DNA of 6,289 nucleotides from an uncultured Clostridia bacterium (GCA_938023775.1 CALJDB010000294.1:1-6289); one strand, 5' to 3'. Positions 1-6,289 are shown, numbered from the stretch's first letter. Numbers and translations are program-made. Notes: a model not told the origin generated them from the letters alone.

Positions 1-27
1 TAGCAGTTTTGTGCCAGATGGATTTTT

Positions 28-77
28 CGCAAAGGAAAAAGCCCGAAGCCGGGCGGCTTCGGGCTTTTTCCTTTGCG
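28..77 (-). terminator. Rho-independent terminator ending the operon (bidirectional)
   Basis: A perfect 23-bp inverted repeat (arms 28-50 and 55-77) surrounds a 4-base loop (51-54). On the minus strand the core is a GC-rich 10-bp stem, GCCCGAAGCC pairing with GGCTTCGGGC, followed directly by TTTTT; an A-rich stretch lies just before the stem. Because the A and T runs are themselves part of the repeat, the plus strand reads the same way, so it should stop transcription from both sides. It starts 3 bp after the ridA stop codon, which fits the end of the minus-strand operon. Positions 1-27 hold nothing recognisable. Confidence 0.93.
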
Positions 78-80
78 GCT

Positions 81-464
81 TCACACGGGCTTCACCGCGA
101 TGGCCTCGATCTCGACGAGAGCGCCCTTCGGCAGGGCACCCACCTCCACCGCGCTGCGCGCGGGGCAGTTTTCCGGGAAAACGGCCGCGTAGACCTCGTT
201 CACCGCGGCGAAATCCGCGATATTCTGCAGGAACACGGTGGTTTTCACCACGTCTTCCGGCCCGCAGCCGACCGCGGCCAGAATGGCGCAGAGATTTTTC
301 AGCGACTGCGCCGCCTGCTCCCGCACGCCGCCGGGCGCAAACGCCCCCGTCGCGGGGTCGAGCGGAAGCTGGCCGGAGACGAACACAAGCCCCGCGGCGG
401 CCGTCGCCTGGGAATAAGGCCCGATCGCGCCGGGCGCGGCGGGAGTGGAAATGATGGTTTTCAT
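81..464 (-). CDS. ridA: RidA family enamine/imine deaminase (YjgF/YER057c/UK114)
   Basis: The 127-residue product has the full length and motif order of RidA, a small cytosolic trimeric enzyme that hydrolyses reactive enamines/imines such as 2-aminoacrylate to 2-keto acids and ammonia. Visible motifs are GPYSQA (Tyr17), [13 protein letters not shown] (28-40), [11 protein letters not shown] (71-81), VNEVY (88-92), PARSAVEV (101-108, Arg103 matching the carboxylate-binding Arg105 of the enterobacterial protein) and VEIEAIAV (117-124, Glu118 matching Glu120). The active-site-edge Cys107 of Salmonella RidA is Ala here, a common variation. The ATG at 462-464 is chosen because AGGAGG lies 10 nt upstream; a frame open to 713 would run into the upstream flavoprotein gene and has no family similarity. 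It is the last gene of the operon, 20 bp after the flavoprotein stop. Next to a PLP beta-lyase, removal of 2-aminoacrylate is the obvious inferred job. Confidence 0.95.
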   Translation of the reverse strand: MKTIISTPAAPGAIGPYSQATAAAGLVFVSGQLPLDPATGAFAPGGVREQAAQSLKNLCAILAAVGCGPEDVVKTTVFLQNIADFAAVNEVYAAVFPENCPARSAVEVGALPKGALVEIEAIAVKPV

Positions 465-474
465 AGCAAAAATT

Positions 475-480
475 CCTCCT
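475..480 (-). promoter_or_regulatory. Ribosome binding site of ridA
   Basis: The minus strand reads AGGAGG followed by a 10-nt spacer (AATTTTTGCT) and ATG. It is a consensus Shine-Dalgarno and fixes the ridA start at 464 rather than at upstream in-frame codons. It sits just before the end of the spacer after the upstream stop codon. Confidence 0.9.
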
Positions 481-484
481 GAAA

Positions 485-2437
485 TCAAATGCAGAAACAG
501 CCGGCGCTGTCCGCCGCGGCGAACACCTCGCGCAGTTGGCCGGGCGCAACGCAGCAGCCGATGGGCAGAAACACGTCTGCGGCATCCCGGAAGCGCTCCG
601 CGGCCTCCCGCAGCGGCCGCAGCCCTGCGGCGAGCACGACGGCGTCCGCGCGGAAAAGCCGCTCCTCCCCGCCGCAGCGGGCGAGCGCGCCCTCCGGCGT
701 GACCGCGCTGCACGCGGTGCCGAGCCGCACGTCCACGCCCAGGCGTTCCAGCTCACACCGGACGGATTTGCCGTGGCGGAAGTTGGCGTCGCGCGCGAGG
801 GTGTCCCCGCGCTGGAGCAGCGTGACGGCCTTGCCCTGCCCCGCCAGCCAGATCGCCGTTTCGCAGCCGACAAGTCCGCCGCCGACCACGACCGCCGTTT
901 CGCCCTCCACGCCGCGCTGCTCGGCCTCCAGCGCCGTCAGCGCGAGCGCCGCACCGGGGATCTCCGGCCGCGCCTCCACGGCGCCGAGCGCCGCGATGAT
1001 CGCGTCAGGGTGCTCCGCCGCAGCCTGCTCCGGCGTCAGCTCGCAGTTTAACACGGTCTCCACGCCGAGCGCAGCCATCTCCGCCGCGAGCGCGTTCAGC
1101 AGCCGCACGATGTCCCGCTTGAAGGGCACGGCCGCGGAGTGGCGCAGCAGTCCGCCGAGCGCGGCCTCCTTTTCATAGAGCGTCACGCGGTGGCCGCGCC
1201 GCGCCGCGGCGATGGCGGCGCGCATTCCGCCCGGGCCTCCGCCGACGACCAGCACGCGCTTTATCTCCGGCGCGCGGCCCAGCCCGGTGTAAAGCGCCTC
1301 GTGGCCGATCTCCGGGTTCACGGCGCAGCGCGCCGTTCCGAGCGCAAAGCGGCAGGACTGGCAGGTGCCGCAGCGCTGGCAGGGCCGGATGCGCTCCGCC
1401 TGCCCCCGCCGCGCCTTTTCGGCAAAATCCGGGTCCGCAAGCAACTGGCGGCCAAGCGCGAAGGCGTCGGCCCGTCCCGCCGCGAGCGCACGCTCCATGT
1501 CCTCCGGCACGCCGTGGCCGCCGACGGAAATGACCGGCACATTCACCGCCGCGCGGACTGCCGCGGCATAGTCCAGCAGGTGCCCGCGCGGAGCGAACAT
1601 CGGCGCGTGCATCCGGTCGAGCGTCTCCGGCGCGTACATCACGCCGGCGGAGACATGGAAGGCGTCCACAAACGGCTCCAGCTCCCGGCAGATGGCGACC
1701 GTGTCCGCAATGCGCAGGCCCGTCTCCGTCTCGTCGCAGCCGTTGATGCGCAGCGTGATGGGGAAGCCCGGCCCGACCGCGGCGCGGATGCGCGTCAGCA
1801 CAAGTCTGGCAAAGCGGCAGCGGTTTTCAATGCTGCCGCCGTATTCGTCCTGGCGCCGGTTGATGTCCGGGGAGAAAAACTGCCCGATGAGCCAGCCGTG
1901 GGCCGCGTGGGCCATGACCATATCGAAGCCCGCACGCTTCACGCGCGCCGCCGCGGCGGCGTAAGCCTCCGCCAGCTCCTCCATCTGCGCCGCCGTCAGC
2001 TCCCGCGTCCGCGTGAAAACGGGCTCCCCGTCCGTGAAGCCGATGCGCACCTCCATCTCCGACGGACCGAGCGGCTGCTCCCCGTCAAGGAACTTCGGGT
2101 CGCAGACGATGCCGCCGTGGCTCAGCTCGCAGCAGGCCAGCGCGCCGCCTCGGTGAATGGCCTCCGCGCAGCGCACGAGCGAGGGCAGGCTCTCGTCCCG
2201 ATAGAGCAGCAGCTGCGTCGGGTGGTCCTTTCCGCTCGGATGGATGATGCCGTCGCCCACGGTCACGACCGCCGCGCCGCCGCGCGCCTTGCGCGCAAAA
2301 TAGTCGATGTTCCGCTCGTGGAGCGTGCCGTCGGCGTTGATGTCCGCCTGGCTCGTCGGCGCGGAGACGATGCGGTTTTTCAGGGTGACGCCGCCGATGC
2401 GCAGCGGGCTGAAGAGATGCGGATAATGCTCATTCAT
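485..2437 (-). CDS. NADH:flavin oxidoreductase, OYE/2,4-dienoyl-CoA reductase (enoate reductase-like) family, copy 1
   Basis: The 650-residue product has the FadH/BaiCD/trimethylamine dehydrogenase layout and usual length (about 640-730). The FMN TIM barrel covers roughly 8-340 ([11 protein letters not shown] at 19-29, [10 protein letters not shown] at 197-206, [12 protein letters not shown] at 327-338). A [4Fe-4S] motif follows with Cys353, 356, 359 and 371, plus an extra Cys362. The FAD/NAD(P)-binding Rossmann-like part starts at [10 protein letters not shown] (395-404), with a second dinucleotide motif [11 protein letters not shown] (516-526). Such enzymes move electrons from NAD(P)H through FAD and Fe-S to FMN and reduce activated C=C bonds; some members instead oxidise amines. 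Oddities are HGW (Trp182) in place of the usual HGY, ELSHGGI (104-110) in place of Q-x-x-H-x-G-R, and IGCC (626-629) where the C-terminal FAD motif normally has GD. The start is supported by GGAGG upstream. Its substrate cannot be named. Confidence 0.9.
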   Translation of the reverse strand: MNEHYPHLFSPLRIGGVTLKNRIVSAPTSQADINADGTLHERNIDYFARKARGGAAVVTVGDGIIHPSGKDHPTQLLLYRDESLPSLVRCAEAIHRGGALACCELSHGGIVCDPKFLDGEQPLGPSEMEVRIGFTDGEPVFTRTRELTAAQMEELAEAYAAAAARVKRAGFDMVMAHAAHGWLIGQFFSPDINRRQDEYGGSIENRCRFARLVLTRIRAAVGPGFPITLRINGCDETETGLRIADTVAICRELEPFVDAFHVSAGVMYAPETLDRMHAPMFAPRGHLLDYAAAVRAAVNVPVISVGGHGVPEDMERALAAGRADAFALGRQLLADPDFAEKARRGQAERIRPCQRCGTCQSCRFALGTARCAVNPEIGHEALYTGLGRAPEIKRVLVVGGGPGGMRAAIAAARRGHRVTLYEKEAALGGLLRHSAAVPFKRDIVRLLNALAAEMAALGVETVLNCELTPEQAAAEHPDAIIAALGAVEARPEIPGAALALTALEAEQRGVEGETAVVVGGGLVGCETAIWLAGQGKAVTLLQRGDTLARDANFRHGKSVRCELERLGVDVRLGTACSAVTPEGALARCGGEERLFRADAVVLAAGLRPLREAAERFRDAADVFLPIGCCVAPGQLREVFAAADSAGCFCI

Positions 2438-2445
2438 GGCGTTTT

Positions 2446-2450
2446 CCTCC
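2446..2450 (-). promoter_or_regulatory. Ribosome binding site of flavoprotein copy 1
   Basis: The minus strand reads GGAGG, then 8 nt (AAAACGCC), then the ATG at 2435-2437. It lies inside the 28-bp spacer after the stop codon of copy 2, so copy 1 is initiated independently on a shared transcript. Confidence 0.85.
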
Positions 2451-2465
2451 GGGATACAGGGTTTT

Positions 2466-4430
2466 TCAGATATTCAGTGCGGCGTAATAGCCCTCGTTCG
2501 TTGCGTTCACGACGCGGCCGGCTCGCACGCAGTCGCCGATGTCCTGGAACCATGGGGTCAGCTCGCGCAGCGGGTCCACCTCCGCCGTGTTTGGCTTCAG
2601 GCCGACGGCGCAGAGGATGGTGTCCGCCGGCAGCGTGAAGCGCGCACCGTCCGGTCCTTCGCAGACGAGGCCCTCGGCGTTCACCTCCAGACCACGGGTG
2701 CCCAGGTGGAGCTTCACGCCCTTTTCAAACTGGATGCGCAGACCGGTCTTGTGCTCCTCCACCGCGTCGCGCGCAAAGTCGCTGCCCATCTCCACAACCG
2801 TGACGTCGTGGCCGCGGCGCAGCAGGTGCACCGCCGTTTCCGAGCCGACAAGCCCGCCGCCGAGGATGACGACGCGCCGGCCGATCTGCGGATAGCTCTC
2901 CTTGCCGAACTCCGTCACGAGCATCACGCGCGGATCGTCAATGCCCGGAATGCGCGGCACGACCGGCTCCGCACCGAAGGCCGCGATAAGCGCATCCGGT
3001 GCGATCTCCCGCACAAGCTCCGGCGTAACGGCTGTATTGAGCCGCACCTCCACGCCCGCTCTTTCCAGACGGCGCTCCAGCACACCGACATAGTCCCAGA
3101 GGTCTTTTTTGAAGTCCACCCACTGCTCGCACCGCAGCTTTCCGCCAAGATGACCAGTCTTTTCGCAGAGAATGACGCTGTGGCCGCGCTGCGCAGCCGT
3201 GATGGCTGCCGTCATGCCGCCCGGTCCGCCGCCGGCGACCAGAACGCGGCAGCGCTCCGCCGGCGCGGGGTAAGCGTTATAGAGAAACTCCATTTCGCGG
3301 CCGATGACCGGATTGAGCGAGCAATCCATCGTGCGGCTCGGACCGAGGGCGGACATACACTGGAAGCAGCGCATACACTTTACCACGTCGTCCGCCTGAC
3401 CAGTGCGCACCTTGCGCGGCAGGAAGGGGTCCGCGATGAGACCGCGGCCCATCTCGACGATGTCCGCCTGACCGCTCGCTAGAATTTCCTCCATCTGCGC
3501 CGGGTCGGAAAGACCGCCGATGCAGGCGACGGGCGTTTTGACCGCCTTTTTGATCGCCGCCGCGAGGTGGACGTTGCAGCCGTGGTCATAGAACATAGAC
3601 GGGTGCGTGATGATAAACGTGTCCGGATACTCGTGGTGGCCGGCGGAAACGTGGATGAGGTCCACCTTGCCGTCGAGCATCTTCGCGATCTCCACGCCCT
3701 CCTCAATGCCGTAGCCGCCGTCGGAATATTCCGCACCGGAAATGCGGAACTCAATCGGGAAGCCGGGGCCGACCGCGGCACGGATGCGCGCAATGACCAT
3801 CAGCGGGAAGCGCATCCGGTTTTCCAGCGACCCGCCGTATTCGTCCGTGCGGTGGTTGGAGGCCGCGGACATAAACTGGCCGAGCAGCCAGCCATGGCCG
3901 CCGTGGACGCTCACCATCAGAAAGCCCGCGTCCTTCGCCCGCGCGGCGGCGGCGCCGAAGGCGTCCGCAATCATCTCAATCTGCTCCGCCGTCATGGCCG
4001 GCGTGACGAGGCCGTTTGCGGCCACGCGCTCGCTCGGTCCGAAGCGGATGCAGCCCGGGGGCGGCGGGGTCTCCAGCTTACGCACATGGGCGTAGATGCC
4101 GTAGTGCGTCAGCTCCAGCGAGGGCACGGCGCCGAACTCGCGGATGGCGCGGGCCACGTCGGTCAGCGACTCCATAATGAGCGGGTCCTCAATGGCGATC
4201 TTGGTGCGGCGGCCTTGACCGCTCTGGCGGTGGACGATCGTGTCTCCGAGCGTGACGCCCGCGGCGCCGCCCTTGGCCTTCAGCGCAAAATAGGCGACGT
4301 TCTGCTTCGTGAGAAATCCATCAGGCGAGAGCTTCGGCACCGAGGTCGGCGACGCAATGATGCGGTTGCGGAAGGTCACGTTGCCGATTTTGATGCTGCT
4401 GGAAAGCAGCGGATATTCCGTCATCTTCAT
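2466..4430 (-). CDS. NADH:flavin oxidoreductase, OYE/2,4-dienoyl-CoA reductase (enoate reductase-like) family, copy 2
   Basis: The 654-residue product is a paralog of the next gene along its whole length. The barrel begins KIGNVTFRNRIIASPTS (about 14-30) and contains HGGHGWLLGQF (176-186) and RTDEYGGSLENRMRF (194-208). The iron-sulfur motif has Cys352, 355, 358 and 370, spaced CxxCxxC-x11-C. The FAD motif is VLVAGGGPGGM (396-406) and the NAD(P) motif VVILGGGLVGSE (520-531). The C-terminal IGDC...NEGYYAA (631-651) keeps the Asp that normally contacts FAD. The usual Tyr of HGY is Trp181, and the Q-x-x-H-x-G-R motif is ELTHYGI (106-112). The ATG at 4428-4430 is preferred to one at 4472: GGGGGAG lies 8 nt before it, whereas the longer form adds 14 unconserved residues and overlaps the upstream gene. 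It follows the PLP lyase by 22 bp. Family membership is secure; substrate and physiological direction are unknown. Confidence 0.92.
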   Translation of the reverse strand: MKMTEYPLLSSSIKIGNVTFRNRIIASPTSVPKLSPDGFLTKQNVAYFALKAKGGAAGVTLGDTIVHRQSGQGRRTKIAIEDPLIMESLTDVARAIREFGAVPSLELTHYGIYAHVRKLETPPPPGCIRFGPSERVAANGLVTPAMTAEQIEMIADAFGAAAARAKDAGFLMVSVHGGHGWLLGQFMSAASNHRTDEYGGSLENRMRFPLMVIARIRAAVGPGFPIEFRISGAEYSDGGYGIEEGVEIAKMLDGKVDLIHVSAGHHEYPDTFIITHPSMFYDHGCNVHLAAAIKKAVKTPVACIGGLSDPAQMEEILASGQADIVEMGRGLIADPFLPRKVRTGQADDVVKCMRCFQCMSALGPSRTMDCSLNPVIGREMEFLYNAYPAPAERCRVLVAGGGPGGMTAAITAAQRGHSVILCEKTGHLGGKLRCEQWVDFKKDLWDYVGVLERRLERAGVEVRLNTAVTPELVREIAPDALIAAFGAEPVVPRIPGIDDPRVMLVTEFGKESYPQIGRRVVILGGGLVGSETAVHLLRRGHDVTVVEMGSDFARDAVEEHKTGLRIQFEKGVKLHLGTRGLEVNAEGLVCEGPDGARFTLPADTILCAVGLKPNTAEVDPLRELTPWFQDIGDCVRAGRVVNATNEGYYAALNI

Positions 4431-4438
4431 CCTGCATT

Positions 4439-4445
4439 CTCCCCC
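4439..4445 (-). promoter_or_regulatory. Ribosome binding site that decides the start of flavoprotein copy 2
   Basis: The minus strand reads GGGGGAG, an 8-nt spacer (AATGCAGG), then ATG at 4428-4430. A second in-frame ATG two codons later (4422-4424) would be 14 nt away, and the upstream ATG at 4472 lies inside the lyase gene, so this site favours 4430. Confidence 0.75.
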
Positions 4446-4452
4446 GCCGCGC

Positions 4453-5649
4453 TCAGGCGAATTCGCGGTCATAAGCCGCCTTCAACTGCGCGAGCGCCTT
4501 GTCCAGCGTGCTGCGGTGGCAGGCAAAGTTGAAGCGGACATATTTCTCGCCGCCGGGACCGAACCATGCGCCGAGGTCCGCGGCGATCTTGGCGCGCTCG
4601 ATGATGAAGCGCTCTCCCTCCGCCACACTCAGGCCGAGGCCGCTGATGTCCACCCAGCCGAGATAAGTTCCCTCCGGGCGGCGCATTTTGATCTTCGGCG
4701 TGTTCTCGCGGAAAAACTCGATCGTGTGGTCGATGTTTGCGGCGATATACTCCATCACCTCAATGGCGTAATATTCGCAGTGCTTCCACGCCGCCTCAAG
4801 CGCCACGCCGGCAAACACGTTCATGGACGGCAGGCGCGTTTTTGCGATATTGCCGCGGAAGGCTTCGCGCAGGGCAGGATTCGGGATGACGATGGCGGAG
4901 GCCTGCAGTCCTGCCATGTTGAAGGTCTTGCTCGGCGCAAAACAGGAGATGATGTTGTCCTCATAGCTCTTTGCGATGGAGCCGGTGGAGACATATTCCG
5001 TGCCCGGCATGAGCAGGTCGGCATGGATCTCGTCGGAGACGAGGATGACGCCGTTGCGCTTGCAGATCTCGCAGACGCGCTCCAGCTCCTCGCGCTTCCA
5101 GACGCGGCCGACCGGGTTATGCGGGCTGCAGAGGATCATCATGGTGTTGCCCGGTTCGCGCGCCAGAGCCTCCAGACCGTCGAAGTCCATCGTGTAATAG
5201 CTGTCGCGCTCGATGAGCTGGTTGTTGCGCAGCACACGGCCGTTCATCTCGATGGCCTTGTGGAACGGGTAGTAAACCGGCATCTGCACGATGACGCCGT
5301 CGCCGGGCTTTGTCAGCGCGACGACCGCGTTGCAGATAGCCGGGACAATGCCGGGCGTGAACACGATCCACTGCTCGTCGATGTCCCAGTGATAACGCTG
5401 CTTTGCCCAATAGACCGTCGCCTCGTTATATCCCTTGGTCTGCCAGATGTTGTAGCCGTAAATGCCAAGCTCCGCGCGGCGGCAGACTGCCTCCTTCACC
5501 TCCGGCGGGCAGAGAAAGTCCATATCCGCGACCCACATAGGCACGCAGCCGCGGGCGTCCTGCTCCGTAAAGCGTGCGGCATAGTTATCCCACTTGTCGC
5601 TGTCCGTGCCGCGGCGCTCAATATATTCGTCAAAATTCACTTTGCTCAT
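4453..5649 (-). CDS. patB: MalY/PatB family PLP-dependent C-S beta-lyase / aminotransferase
   Basis: The 398-residue, full-length fold-type I PLP enzyme belongs to the MalY/PatB (cystathionine beta-lyase) group, a cytosolic homodimer that beta-eliminates cystathionine, cysteine or S-conjugates to thiol, ammonia and pyruvate through 2-aminoacrylate. Family signatures in order are MWVADMDF (38-45, hallmark of this group), FTPGIVPA (97-104), the substrate-side SPHNPVGRVW (175-184, Asn178), SDEIHADL (205-212, Asp206 for the PLP ring nitrogen), APSKTFNMAGLQ (238-249, Lys241 as Schiff-base lysine) and YVRFNFAC (370-377, Arg372 for the substrate carboxylate). All key residues are present, so it should be active. 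The start is supported by GGGAG 10 nt upstream and by the typical N-terminus (NFDEYIERRGTDSDKWD). The symbol is at family level; an aminotransferase role is the main alternative. It is followed 22 bp later by flavoprotein copy 2. Confidence 0.93.
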   Translation of the reverse strand: MSKVNFDEYIERRGTDSDKWDNYAARFTEQDARGCVPMWVADMDFLCPPEVKEAVCRRAELGIYGYNIWQTKGYNEATVYWAKQRYHWDIDEQWIVFTPGIVPAICNAVVALTKPGDGVIVQMPVYYPFHKAIEMNGRVLRNNQLIERDSYYTMDFDGLEALAREPGNTMMILCSPHNPVGRVWKREELERVCEICKRNGVILVSDEIHADLLMPGTEYVSTGSIAKSYEDNIISCFAPSKTFNMAGLQASAIVIPNPALREAFRGNIAKTRLPSMNVFAGVALEAAWKHCEYYAIEVMEYIAANIDHTIEFFRENTPKIKMRRPEGTYLGWVDISGLGLSVAEGERFIIERAKIAADLGAWFGPGGEKYVRFNFACHRSTLDKALAQLKAAYDREFA

Positions 5650-5659
5650 TTTTATCGTT

Positions 5660-5664
5660 CTCCC
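5660..5664 (-). promoter_or_regulatory. Ribosome binding site of the PatB-type lyase
   Basis: The minus strand reads GGGAG, then a 10-nt A-rich spacer (AACGATAAAA), then ATG at 5647-5649. It is somewhat weaker than the AGGAGG of ridA but well placed. Confidence 0.75.
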
Positions 5665-5677
5665 ATCGGTTTATTTG

Positions 5678-5709
5678 TCCCCCGGAGGCGCCGGAACGCC
5701 CCCGGGGGA
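5678..5709 (-). other. Strong GC-rich intergenic hairpin without a U-tract
   Basis: Arms 5678-5690 and 5697-5709 pair over 13 positions around a 6-base loop. On the minus-strand transcript all 13 pair, with one G-U wobble (5701/5686); on the plus strand that pair becomes an A-C mismatch, so the structure favours minus-strand RNA. It lies in the 81-bp spacer between the M24 stop and the lyase. The sequence after the stem is CAAATAAACC, not a T run, so it is not a textbook terminator. It could be a leaky terminator, an mRNA processing or 3'-end-protecting element. No convincing promoter could be picked out in this spacer. Confidence 0.6.
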
Positions 5710-5730
5710 TGCGGAAAAATGCTGCAGGCC

Positions 5731-6289
5731 TTACTTCACGAACAGGCTGCGGTTCGTGAACGTAAGCTGCTCAATGCCGTTTTCGGTGATGAGGATCTCG
5801 TCCTCGATGTTGTAGTTATGGTTGCGGGAGCTGTAATACGGGAACTCCACGCAGAAGATCATGTTCGGCTCAAAGCAGCCGGGCATGGTGGAGATGCGGG
5901 GCAGCTCCTCCGCGTCGCGGCCGCAGCCGAGGGAGTGGCCGTAGTGGCCGCGGATAAAGCCGGGAATCTCGCTGGAGATGAACTTCTGCATCTCGTTGAA
6001 CACGTCCGCAAAGGGCACGCCGGGACCGATCATGGAGAACGCCTTGTCCTGGGCGCGCAGCAGCGTGTCAAAGATGTGCTGCCGCTCCGGAAGCACGCTG
6101 CCGCCGACGGCGAAGGTGCGCGCAATGTCGGAGGAATAGCAGGCCACGTTCGTGCTGCCGTCCAGACGGCAGATGTCACCGGGCTGCAGGGGCTTGTGGC
6201 GGAAAATCATCACGGGCGAGAAGTCCGCACCGAGGGTGTGGACCTGAACCACGTTCGTCAGCTCCTTGCTCTCCTCGTAGGCGAGGCGG
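5731..6289 (-). CDS. M24 family metallohydrolase (Xaa-Pro aminopeptidase / creatinase-like), C-terminal part
   Basis: The frame stays open to the window edge, so the N-terminus is missing; about 185 C-terminal residues are visible (the reading frame continues upstream of the GTG at 6250-6252 as ...ESKELTN). This is the pita-bread catalytic domain. All five dinuclear-metal ligands are recognisable: Asp in RLDGS (codon 6160-6162), Asp in SSDIARTF (6127-6129), His in GHSLG (5935-5937), Glu in FCVEFPYY (5845-5847) and Glu in NIEDEILITENG (5803-5805). The family cleaves Xaa-Pro bonds or, in the creatinase/ectoine hydrolase branches, small C-N substrates. The usual second His in the GHGxG...HExP segment is missing; the matching stretch reads GCGRDAEELP, with Asp most likely in its place. 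Specificity is therefore uncertain. It lies 81 bp upstream of the lyase gene on the same strand and is probably co-transcribed with it. Confidence 0.9.
   Translation of the reverse strand, partial: RLAYEESKELTNVVQVHTLGADFSPVMIFRHKPLQPGDICRLDGSTNVACYSSDIARTFAVGGSVLPERQHIFDTLLRAQDKAFSMIGPGVPFADVFNEMQKFISSEIPGFIRGHYGHSLGCGRDAEELPRISTMPGCFEPNMIFCVEFPYYSSRNHNYNIEDEILITENGIEQLTFTNRSLFVK

Noticed and set aside
465..713. N-terminal extension of RidA by 83 residues
   Set aside because: The extension is low-complexity Arg/Ala/Gly, overlaps the end of the flavoprotein gene, and lies before a perfect AGGAGG-ATG that matches the known RidA N-terminus.
1139..2638. Long plus-strand open frame (499 codons) antisense to flavoprotein copy 1
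   Set aside because: It is Arg/Ala/His-rich with no recognisable motif and lies opposite a gene with clear domains. High GC with GC-ending codons keeps the opposite frame open.
485..4430. Either flavoprotein being the bilirubin reductase BilR
   Set aside because: BilR is recognised, from memory, by an HGDR active-site motif; both proteins here have HGW followed by L, so that assignment is not supported.
4431..4472. Fourteen-residue N-terminal extension of flavoprotein copy 2
   Set aside because: It would overlap the lyase gene, lacks similarity to the family N-terminus, and a good Shine-Dalgarno precedes the ATG at 4430.
2436..4532. Plus-strand open frames of 348 and 321 codons opposite flavoprotein copy 2
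   Set aside because: They are composition-driven shadows without family motifs and lie opposite a well-supported gene.
5650..5730. Internal promoter before the lyase gene
   Set aside because: I could not find a convincing -35/-10 pair on the minus strand in the spacer; the AT-rich patch before the ribosome binding site alone is not enough.
5731..6252. M24 protein as a complete 173-residue gene starting at the GTG at 6250-6252
   Set aside because: The frame continues without a stop to the window edge with plausible M24 sequence, and the visible part begins in mid-domain, so the gene is truncated by the window and not short.

Overview
The window is the 3' part of one tightly packed minus-strand operon. 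It looks like a GC-rich anaerobic gut-type Firmicute (Oscillospirales-like Clostridia). This is inferred from the strong GGAGG-type ribosome binding sites before the four complete genes, the very short spacers, the high GC with GC-ending codons, and the pair of iron-sulfur 'enoate reductase' flavoproteins typical of anaerobes. A Coriobacteriia-type host cannot be excluded from sequence alone.

In transcription order (right to left): (1) the C-terminal part of an M24-family metallohydrolase (Xaa-Pro aminopeptidase/creatinase fold), cut by the window edge at 6289; (2) an 81-bp spacer with a strong GC-rich hairpin; (3) a MalY/PatB-type PLP-dependent C-S beta-lyase/aminotransferase; (4) and (5) two tandem, full-length paralogs of the Old Yellow Enzyme/2,4-dienoyl-CoA reductase family (FMN barrel, [4Fe-4S], FAD/NAD(P) domains); (6) a RidA-type enamine/imine deaminase; (7) a 23-bp perfect inverted repeat with flanking A and T runs, which is the operon's terminator. 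Spacers between genes 3 to 6 are 22, 28 and 20 bp, so these four are almost certainly co-transcribed. The M24 gene is probably in the same unit. No plus-strand gene is credible; the long plus-strand open frames are GC-driven shadows.

Functionally the set fits catabolism of a modified amino acid or small peptide. An M24 hydrolase could release an amino-acid-like unit. A PLP lyase could beta-eliminate it to 2-aminoacrylate or another enamine. RidA would hydrolyse the reactive enamine/imine. The two flavoproteins would reduce an unsaturated (or oxidise an amine-type) intermediate. The substrate is not visible from sequence. The most interesting signals are in the catalytic residues. Both flavoproteins share the same non-canonical active-site set (HGW instead of HGY, E-L-x-H-x-G-I instead of Q-x-x-H-x-G-R, and CxxCxxC spacing). 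The M24 protein keeps all five metal ligands but lacks the usual second histidine. No mobile element, CRISPR array, RNA gene or plus-strand regulator was seen.
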